Source: Clostridia bacterium (lineage in GTDB: Bacteria > Bacillota > Clostridia > Christensenellales > UBA1242). From it: a stretch of DNA of 19,105 nucleotides. The stretch covers positions 1-19,105 of the forward strand of contig JAQUUD010000023.1 of assembly GCA_028694075.1 (NCBI GenBank), in the 5' to 3' direction. Below are positions 1-4,440 of the stretch, in pieces (within the stretch, counting starts at the first letter, position 1; every line of letters begins with the position of its first letter). The position numbers and the translations under genes are program-made. The notes under the pieces are model-generated. The model worked only from the letters and a program-made list of their open reading frames with translations. It was not told the origin of the DNA and did not search any database.

Positions 1-320
1 AGCGGACAACAAGGCGGGTCAAATGGGCAAGTTGACAGGACAAACGGGCAAATCAACCGAGTCAACCGCACCAAGCGAGCGCGCGGAGTTGTGCGAGCGG
101 TCAAATCGATAGTCAAACGGGCAAGTTAACGAAGTCTAACGGGCAAGTTAACAGTCAAATGAACCAAGCGAAGCGCGCGGAGTTGTGCGAGCGGTCAAAT
201 CGATAGTCAAACGGGCAAGTTAACGAAGTCTAACGGGCAAGTTAACAGTCAAATGAACCAAGCGAAGCGGTTAATGCTGGTCAAACGGGCAATTCAACCG
301 AGTCAAACGGGCAATGCAAT
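1..320. repeat. GC-richer block of paired GGGCAA direct repeats with a 94-bp tandem period
   Basis: GGGCAA occurs eight times, starting at 25, 46, 119, 141, 213, 235, 287 and 309. These form four pairs with internal spacing of 21, 22, 22 and 22 bp; the pairs start 94, 94 and 74 bp apart. The wider unit (about 78-175) recurs exactly 94 bp later (172-269). It includes GTTAAC and ATCGAT palindromes and a GC-rich element starting GCGCGGAGTTGTGCGAGCGG. Ninety-four is not a multiple of three, and stops interrupt the frames (for example TAA at 127), so this is not a protein repeat. G+C is clearly higher than in the rest of the window. The function is unknown; iteron-like protein binding, a structured-RNA spacer or a decayed mobile remnant are all possible. 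The block may continue left of the window. Confidence 0.85.
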
Positions 321-352
321 CCAAACCAATCACATCAGTGTTTTCCAAATAA

Positions 353-386
353 GATAAAAGGTTTGCACACTTAGTGTGCTTTTATC
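353..386 (+). promoter_or_regulatory. Long hairpin upstream of the Cys-rich gene
   Basis: A perfect GCACAC/GTGTGC stem (365-370 with 374-379, loop TTA) is flanked by GATAAAA (353-359) and TTTTATC (380-386), which can extend the stem around a GGTTT bulge. It could be a weak terminator for something to the left, or a structured element upstream of the next gene's promoter. The hairpin is seen directly; its role is inferred. Confidence 0.5.
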
Positions 387-394
387 ATATTGTA
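386..394 (+). promoter_or_regulatory. Possible sigma-K-like -10 element
   Basis: CATATTGTA matches the mother-cell sporulation sigma-K -10 consensus CATANNNTA. An AC dinucleotide (367-368) sits 17 bp upstream, as the short sigma-K -35 would require. Initiation near 401 would place the AGGAGG site at the very start of the mRNA. The motif is degenerate and could be chance; no convincing sigma-A promoter was seen for the gene at 412. Confidence 0.3.
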
Positions 395-411
395 AAGTAA
401 TAGGAGGTAAT

Positions 412-1065
412 ATGTCTTTTTACATAAATAATGCAAATCCTAATAGACCGTGTGCAATTAATGCTTCTGCATTGAATTGCATTTGCGAAAAAGTTTTAAT
501 TGAAGTCAACAAGGTTTTTGATGCATGTTTAATTCGTGAGGAAAATGAACCCTACACTTTAACGCTTTCAAATTTCGTGCCGGCAAATCCAACATTGCCA
601 CTAACATTCGTAACTGCTGACAGCATACCAAGTGAGCCGGCAACAGTTACATCAGCAAACATTGAAAGAATAGATTGTAGACCAAATTTTGCAAATGTGA
701 CCGTTACATTATCAATTCCGATCCAAGTTAATTATACAGATGCGAACGGCGTTGCGGGGACTGCTTCGTCAACATTAGTAGTAACCCGGACTGTTGTTCT
801 TTTTGTTCCACCTGAATCATTAAGTCCAGTTCAAGTTAGTGCCTTTGCATATTTTTCCAGCCAAGTCGGTACATTTTCAGATAGCACAACCGTAACAGGC
901 AACGGCTGTTTGCAAATTATAATCAAAATAGTGTCTTTGGTGGACTTACTTGTTCCAACATTTGGTTATCCTTGCTTGCCTATTTGCCAAATGGTTGATA
1001 ACAATGCAAACGCATGCCCAAACTTATTATGCCAACCGATATATCCGACAACAACTTCAAGATAA
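412..1065 (+). CDS. Unrecognised Cys-containing beta-rich protein, possibly spore-surface
   Basis: The ATG at 412 is chosen because TAGGAGGTAAT lies directly in front of it; an in-frame GTG at 376 falls inside the upstream hairpin and has no ribosome site. The product has 217 residues and no signal peptide or membrane segment. It contains ten cysteines (14, 23, 25, 39, 89, 166, 188, 192, 202, 207), clustered at both ends: a CxC followed 14 residues later by another Cys near the N-terminus, and CxxxC plus two more Cys near the C-terminus. The middle (about 95-135) alternates hydrophobic and polar residues, as beta strands do. I do not recognise the family with confidence. The Cys pattern with a beta-rich core recalls clostridial spore coat or SPOCS-type proteins, and a sigma-K-like -10 lies upstream, but that link is inference. 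G+C is somewhat higher than in neighbouring genes. It is a single-gene unit ended by the hairpin at 1071. Confidence 0.8.
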   Translation: MSFYINNANPNRPCAINASALNCICEKVLIEVNKVFDACLIREENEPYTLTLSNFVPANPTLPLTFVTADSIPSEPATVTSANIERIDCRPNFANVTVTLSIPIQVNYTDANGVAGTASSTLVVTRTVVLFVPPESLSPVQVSAFAYFSSQVGTFSDSTTVTGNGCLQIIIKIVSLVDLLVPTFGYPCLPICQMVDNNANACPNLLCQPIYPTTTSR

Positions 1066-1070
1066 AATAA

Positions 1071-1103
1071 ACAAACCGCAAACAAAGCGGTTTTTGTTTA
1101 TTT
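1071..1103 (+). terminator. Rho-independent terminator of the Cys-rich gene
   Basis: AACCGC (1074-1079) pairs with GCGGTT (1087-1092) around loop AAACAAA. The stem can extend through flanking A/T pairs, and a T-rich tail follows. It begins a few bases after the stop at 1065. Confidence 0.85.
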
Positions 1104-1210
1104 GACTAAATATTATAACATTTCAGTATGTTTTATTGTTGTTTTAAGTAATGTTTATTAATAATCAAAACTTTGCGATTTTATTATTAAAATCAATTAT
1201 AATGACCCAT

Positions 1211-1253
1211 AAAAAAACACACCATTTAAAAATTTAAATTTGTGTGCTTTTTA
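1211..1253. terminator. Probable bidirectional terminator, mainly for the HicB-like gene
   Basis: ACACAC (1217-1222) pairs with GTGTG (1242-1246) around an A/T loop. A-run 1211-1217 becomes a T-tract on the minus strand, and a T-run (1248-1252) follows on the plus strand. It lies about 50 bases past the minus-strand stop at 1306, between two convergent genes. Confidence 0.6.
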
Positions 1254-1305
1254 AATCATTAATAAACTGAATTTACAACATTACACCATTTTTTTAAGTG
1301 ATTTA

Positions 1306-1584
1306 TTACTTTAATTTCTGCGGTGAAACAACCGTATCTATTAACATAATTTTATCTAAAAAATTAATCTCATCGACTTTTTCAAAAAAAGAAGGTTCAG
1401 AGATTTCTAAATCGCAATTTAAAACATATTCGCAATAAACCCTCAAACTATCTTTGGCGAACAAAAAAGCTTCCTCATAAGTTTCGCCGTCGGTTATAAT
1501 GCCCAAATCAGGAAAACTTACACAAACTTGATCTTCACCTTTAACAAATATTGCAGGATAAACAAACTGAATTAACTTGCTCAC
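1306..1584 (-). CDS. Orphan HicB-like antitoxin-fold protein
   Basis: A 92-residue protein. Residues 5-55 fit the HicB fold: YPAIF, then VSFPDLG, a T-x-G turn, EEAF and AKDSL, the usual strand-strand-helix order. HicB proteins normally neutralise the HicA mRNA-cleaving toxin, and many also carry a C-terminal DNA-binding segment. Here the C-terminal part (56-92) is short and no helix-turn-helix or ribbon-helix-helix is evident. No HicA-like reading frame was found on either side, and the gene has its own promoter (1610-1638) and terminator, so it appears solitary. It may be a degenerate antitoxin, a stand-alone regulator, or an immunity-type protein. The start is GTG at 1584 with GAGAGG five bases upstream; an overlapping ATG is out of frame. 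Confidence 0.75.
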   Translation of the reverse strand: MSKLIQFVYPAIFVKGEDQVCVSFPDLGIITDGETYEEAFLFAKDSLRVYCEYVLNCDLEISEPSFFEKVDEINFLDKIMLIDTVVSPQKLK

Positions 1585-1609
1585 ATTAACCTCTCGTTTT
1601 GTTATATTT

Positions 1610-1638
1610 ATTATACATTAATTTTTTATTAATAACAA
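1610..1638 (-). promoter_or_regulatory. Sigma-A promoter of the HicB-like gene
   Basis: Minus strand: -35 TTGTTA (1638-1633), 17-bp spacer, -10 TATAAT (1615-1610). Predicted start near 1603, about 20 bases ahead of the GTG start. Confidence 0.65.
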
Positions 1639-1902
1639 TTAATTTTAAAAAAATAATTTATTTTGGTTATGTTTCCTAAATTTTTTTCTTATTAAATTTT
1701 AATTTTATTTAGGTTATTTTAAATTTTATTATATCATTAAAAAATAAAAATATGATAAGATGCAACTGATTTTCAAACGAAAAACCAAATTAAATTATAA
1801 CTTATTGCTAAAATTATTTGTCTTTGTATTTTAAATTATTTTCCAGCAAAAACTTTATTTAGAAATTTTATTTTATAACAGGATAATTTAATACAATTAA
1901 TT
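1639..1902. other. Very AT-rich intergenic stretch with nothing recognised
   Basis: This part of the 1585-1940 gap is dominated by A and T runs. No reading frame of useful length with a ribosome site, no GC hairpin and no RNA gene was found. In particular there is no hicA-like gene upstream of the HicB-like protein. Confidence 0.6.
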
Positions 1903-1931
1903 AAAAAAAGCATATTTAAAATATGCTTTTT
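1903..1931. terminator. Bidirectional terminator after the 71-aa gene
   Basis: GCATAT (1910-1915) pairs with ATATGC (1921-1926), and the stem is extended by flanking A and T runs (A 1903-1909, T 1927-1931). On the minus strand it starts about ten bases after the stop of the gene at 1941, with a seven-T tail. Confidence 0.8.
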
Positions 1932-1940
1932 ATATTTAAT

Positions 1941-2156
1941 TTAGCAAGTTAAATCTTTGCCGTCAAGCAAATTTGATTTACTCACAGAAGACTTTTTTGA
2001 GCGAAACAAACCCTTTATAGGGTCAAATAAGAATTCTCCGGTTTTTTCTTTGGGATTAAATCCCCCCGCAATCACAACTTCATCGACCTTGTGTCCACCA
2101 ATAGTTCCTCTTGTGCTAATTTTAAAATGCTCTTTAGTTTGATTATTTCTTGACAT
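1941..2156 (-). CDS. Unrecognised small basic protein, 71 aa
   Basis: The ATG at 2156 is preceded on the minus strand by a strong AGGAGG (2166-2161), an extended -10 promoter lies further upstream (2257-2285), and a clean terminator follows the stop. The gene therefore looks real despite its size. The 71-residue product is hydrophilic and Lys-rich. It has a Gly-rich centre (TIGGHK, IAGGFNPKEK, residues about 18-38) and ends in Cys. No signal peptide, membrane helix or known motif was seen, so no function is assigned. The plus-strand frame 1957-2142 overlaps it, lacks a ribosome site and is treated as a shadow. Confidence 0.75.
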   Translation of the reverse strand: MSRNNQTKEHFKISTRGTIGGHKVDEVVIAGGFNPKEKTGEFLFDPIKGLFRSKKSSVSKSNLLDGKDLTC

Positions 2157-2256
2157 TCTGCCTCCTAATTATCTTAAAGCAATTATTTTTAATTTGCTTA
2201 TCATTTATTTTTAATATTTTATACAAATTATTATTCAATCTTTGTTTGTATAATAC

Positions 2257-2285
2257 ATTTTAACATAAAACGAATAAGAAGTAAA
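2257..2285 (-). promoter_or_regulatory. Sigma-A extended -10 promoter of the 71-aa gene
   Basis: Minus strand: -35 TTTACT (2285-2280), 17-bp spacer, -10 TAAAAT (2262-2257) preceded by TGT, giving an extended -10. Predicted start near 2250, leaving a leader of about 95 bases. Confidence 0.65.
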
Positions 2286-2385
2286 TATTTATCAAAAATA
2301 TTATTCAATGTAAACAATTTTTGGAATAATCTTAATTGTTATCCTAATTTTCAAATATGGTTAATAAATCATATAAAACAAATCT

Positions 2386-2700
2386 TTATCTATCTTTGGT
2401 AGGCCATAATTTTTGATTAGATTGTCCAAATTTAACTAAATCTTGTTGTATTTCTGAAGCAATACTTTTCGACTGAAAAGATGTTGATTGAATTATTTGA
2501 AATTTAGACCATATTGAACGAATTTCATTTCTTAACGCTATTTCACATTTTTTGAGCCTGTCAATTTCCTGTTGCATCGCAATGTTGCTTTGTTCAAGAT
2601 TGGCAACTTTTTGATTCAAATTTGCAACTTCACGCTTTAAATCAGAAGTGCTTTCACCAGAAAAAGTTCCTTTCTTTATTAATTCTTCTTTTTCACTCAT
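2386..2700 (-). CDS. Small coiled-coil protein, 104 aa
   Basis: The product has no signal peptide or membrane helix. Residues about 18-62 show heptad-like spacing of Leu, Val and Ile among charged and Gln/Asn residues (LKREVANLNQKVANLEQ, then MQQEIDRLKKCEIALRNEI), which predicts a dimeric or trimeric coiled coil with one Cys at about 52. The C-terminal 40 residues are Ser/Gln-rich. No enzymatic motif was seen. A role as scaffold, adaptor or chaperone-like protein is possible but unproven. The start is ATG at 2700, with AAAGGGG ten bases upstream and a strong promoter at 2724-2752. No clear terminator was seen between its stop and the next gene's promoter. Confidence 0.75.
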   Translation of the reverse strand: MSEKEELIKKGTFSGESTSDLKREVANLNQKVANLEQSNIAMQQEIDRLKKCEIALRNEIRSIWSKFQIIQSTSFQSKSIASEIQQDLVKFGQSNQKLWPTKDR

Positions 2701-2723
2701 TTGATTAAATCCCCTTTAAACGC

Positions 2724-2752
2724 ATTTTAGCAAAAATAGGATTAGAAGTCAA
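2724..2752 (-). promoter_or_regulatory. Sigma-A promoter of the coiled-coil gene
   Basis: Minus strand: -35 TTGACT (2752-2747), 17-bp spacer, -10 TAAAAT (2729-2724). Predicted start near 2717, so the leader is short and begins just before the AAAGGGG ribosome site. Confidence 0.75.
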
Positions 2753-2766
2753 TACATTTTATTTCT

Positions 2767-2806
2767 AATAAAAAAAGCGGTTATAAATTCCAACATTTAA
2801 AACCGA
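2767..2806 (-). terminator. Terminator of the pyrophosphatase gene
   Basis: On the minus strand CGGTT (2805-2801) and AACCG (2782-2778) form a stem over an 18-base loop, followed by C and a run of Ts (2776 downwards). It lies about 30 bases after the stop at 2837. Confidence 0.6.
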
Positions 2807-2836
2807 ATGAATAAGCAATTAAGTTTTTACTATAAA

Positions 2837-3382
2837 TTATGATTTTTTAATTTTGCCTAAAATTTCGTTGTCAAATTTTTTCATAGATGCAGAAATATGT
2901 TTTATCGCTGATTTCTGACCTTCAATGCTTCCAATTTCAACTTTTTTATTTTCAAGTTGTTTATAAACTGAAAGAAAGTGCGAAAGTTCACTAAATACAT
3001 TTTTAGGAAGTTCTGTTATATCTGTATATAAGTTATAAATTGGGTCGCCGAATGGAACAGCAATAATTTTTTCATCTTGTTCGCTTTGGTCGGTCATATT
3101 TATAATCCCAATCGGAAAACATTGAACCAATCTTCCGCTTTGAATTGTTTGACTGCAAAGCACAAACACATCAAGCGGGTCGCCGTCATCACATAAAGTT
3201 CTTGGTATGAAACCATAATTCATCGGATAATGGGTTGCAGTATAAAGTACTCGATCCAAAATAATAAAACCAGTTTCCTTGTCTAATTCATATTTATTTT
3301 TGCTTCCTTCTTCAATTTCGATAAATGCTATAAAATTATTAGGTTTAATTCTTTTTTTGTCTATATCTGTCCAAATATTCAT
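2837..3382 (-). CDS. ppa: Soluble inorganic pyrophosphatase, family I
   Basis: Cytosolic enzyme that hydrolyses pyrophosphate to two phosphates with Mg2+, pulling forward nucleotide, tRNA-charging and activation reactions. The 181-residue product matches family I length (E. coli Ppa is about 175). Its active-site pattern is complete by alignment from memory: E22, K30 and E32 in KYELDK, R44, Y52 and Y56, the signature D66-G-D68-P-L-D71, the TDQSEQDEK segment with the further metal-binding Asp and Lys, and the late Tyr-Lys in VYKQLE. The ATG at 3382 is chosen because AAGGAG sits just upstream and the promoter -10 (3410-3405) lies inside the longer frame that could start at 3433. It is a single-gene unit and the main housekeeping gene of the window. 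Confidence 0.97.
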   Translation of the reverse strand: MNIWTDIDKKRIKPNNFIAFIEIEEGSKNKYELDKETGFIILDRVLYTATHYPMNYGFIPRTLCDDGDPLDVFVLCSQTIQSGRLVQCFPIGIINMTDQSEQDEKIIAVPFGDPIYNLYTDITELPKNVFSELSHFLSVYKQLENKKVEIGSIEGQKSAIKHISASMKKFDNEILGKIKKS

Positions 3383-3404
3383 TTTTTCTCCTTGTAGCCT
3401 GACT

Positions 3405-3433
3405 ATACTAGCATAAATGAATATAATTATCAA
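3405..3433 (-). promoter_or_regulatory. Sigma-A extended -10 promoter of ppa
   Basis: Minus strand: -35 TTGATA (3433-3428), 17-bp spacer ending in TGC, -10 TAGTAT (3410-3405). Predicted start near 3398, about 16 bases before the ppa ATG, which excludes the longer upstream start. Confidence 0.75.
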
Positions 3434-3511
3434 CTAATTTTCAAATTTTTATAACTTATAAATATAACGATTTTTTTAATTTAAATCAAAAATTTTTAAA
3501 TAAAATAAATA

Positions 3512-3576
3512 ATTTTTATTTTTTTTTATTTTTTTTTTAATTTTATTTGACAAAGTATATTAAATTATGTTAGTGT
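3512..3576 (+). promoter_or_regulatory. Probable promoter of the DUF378 gene with an upstream T-tract
   Basis: A perfect -35 TTGACA (3547-3552) is followed after 18 bp by TAGTGT (3571-3576), an imperfect -10 with the key T, A and T positions kept. A T-rich tract (3512-3538) directly upstream resembles an UP element or curved DNA. The weak -10 suggests activator dependence. Confidence 0.5.
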
Positions 3577-3584
3577 AGCATTGG

Positions 3585-3598
3585 GTGATTTAAATCAC
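3585..3598. promoter_or_regulatory. 14-bp perfect palindrome, Crp/Fnr-operator-like
   Basis: GTGATTTAAATCAC is a perfect inverted repeat and contains TGAT-N4-ATCA, the core of Fnr/Crp family sites. It sits just downstream of the -10, where a bound regulator would block initiation. As RNA it would give only a hairpin with a very tight loop, which favours a DNA operator. The regulator's identity is inference. Confidence 0.45.
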
Positions 3599-3599
3599 A

Positions 3600-3785
3600 C
3601 GCAAAACAGATTGCACTTAAATGAGTTTTGTATTAAAGCCCGCTAAATAATATCAGTTTTGTTTGTATGTGAAAACATTATAACACATTTTTTATCTAAG
3701 GCTTTATTCTTAGTAACTTATTTAATTTCAGTTTGTAAGAATAAAATTAATTAAATTTCACATTTTAATGTTAAGGAGGGGGAAT
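3600..3785 (+). promoter_or_regulatory. Long, probably structured 5' leader of the DUF378 gene
   Basis: About 200 bases separate the promoter from the small gene. Helices that could form in order: GCAAAAC (3601-3607) with GTTTTGT (3625-3631, one G-U pair); TAAAGCC (3634-3640) with GGCTTTA (3700-3706), enclosing ATGTG (3667-3671) with CACAT (3684-3688); and ATTCTTA (3706-3712) with TAAGAAT (3736-3742). The last two compete around 3703-3706. I do not recognise a known riboswitch. The segment is otherwise devoid of genes. Confidence 0.4.
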
Positions 3786-4001
3786 ATGAAAATAGCAAAT
3801 TGGGTGGCATTGATAATATTAGCAATCGTAGGTATTAATTTACTTATCGACGGAATATTTGTCTATAACTTTGTAGGAGTTATTTTAGGTGCTGGTACTA
3901 TATGGATCACAATATTTGATGTATTAGCAGGACTAAGTGCAATATGGTTGGTTTTTTCAGCTGTTTACAATAAAAGCATTTCTTTCACAAACGCTGACTA
4001 A
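3786..4001 (+). CDS. DUF378 family small membrane protein
   Basis: A 71-residue protein of two or three hydrophobic segments: about 4-24 (WVALIILAIVGINLLIDGIF), 28-40, and 42-62 ending in IWLVFSAVYN. The N-terminal WVALI...GxNLL pattern, the Gly-rich centre and the D-LAGLSAIWLV segment match the DUF378 family of about 70-residue inner-membrane proteins of unknown function. The ATG at 3786 follows AAGGAGGGGG; an in-frame ATG at 3768 lies upstream of that ribosome site and is rejected. It is a single-gene unit with a strong terminator and a long leader holding a palindrome and candidate RNA helices, so it is probably regulated. Confidence 0.85.
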   Translation: MKIANWVALIILAIVGINLLIDGIFVYNFVGVILGAGTIWITIFDVLAGLSAIWLVFSAVYNKSISFTNAD

Positions 4002-4020
4002 TAAACTTAAAATATTAAAT

Positions 4021-4048
4021 AAAAAACCCGCTCAGGCGGGTTTTTTTT
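4021..4048. terminator. Strong terminator of the DUF378 gene
   Basis: AAAAAACCCGC (4021-4031), loop TCAG, then GCGGG and eight Ts (4036-4048). Flanking AATATT and AATATT-like arms can lengthen the stem. A-runs on the other side also make it usable on the minus strand. Confidence 0.95.
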
Positions 4049-4285
4049 CAAAATATTTAATATTTGCTGAATAATTTATTTGGCAATTCTTTTAATTATA
4101 AAAAAGAGAAGATATTAACAAGGTATTAAGCAATTTATCAAATATGACTTAATTATTGTAAATCAATGCTTTTGCCTTAAAGTTAAATCATAAATTTTCC
4201 ACTCGCGGATTAATAAATTACCATGTAGTTAAGCAATTTTATCCGTTCGCTACTCTATTTTTTTCGTTACTTAAAATATTTACTC
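4049..4285. other. AT-rich intergenic stretch with nothing recognised
   Basis: Between the DUF378 terminator and the promoter of the 936-aa gene no coding frame, GC hairpin, tRNA or repeat was found. Confidence 0.55.
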
Positions 4286-4314
4286 TTGAATTAAATTATA
4301 TTTTATAGTATAAT
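4286..4314 (+). promoter_or_regulatory. Sigma-A promoter of the 936-aa surface protein gene
   Basis: -35 TTGAAT (4286-4291), 17-bp spacer, -10 TATAAT (4309-4314). Predicted start near 4321, giving a leader of about 120 bases before the ATG at 4441. Confidence 0.8.
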
Positions 4315-4440
4315 AATTTATATTAAGACACTTACATTAGATACATAAATAAAAATTTGTTTATAAATTTCAATGATTGCATTTCTTAAAAAAATTATAA
4401 AACAATAAATATAAGAAAAAATAAACCGTAAGGAGCTATT

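Noticed and set aside
1..129. C-terminal end of a coding region entering from the left
   Set aside because: A frame is open for 42 codons, but it reads through the tandem repeat whose 94-bp period shifts frame, and its translation is low-complexity.
1..314. CRISPR array
   Set aside because: Repeats of regular length separated by unique spacers are absent; the 94-bp units are identical throughout and the short cores are only six to about 15 bases.
1957..2142. 61-aa plus-strand ORF
   Set aside because: It lies opposite the 71-aa minus-strand gene, which has an AGGAGG site, promoter and terminator; the plus frame has none.
3383..3433. N-terminal extension of pyrophosphatase
   Set aside because: The 17 extra residues overlap the promoter -10 and ribosome site; the family begins close to the ATG at 3382.
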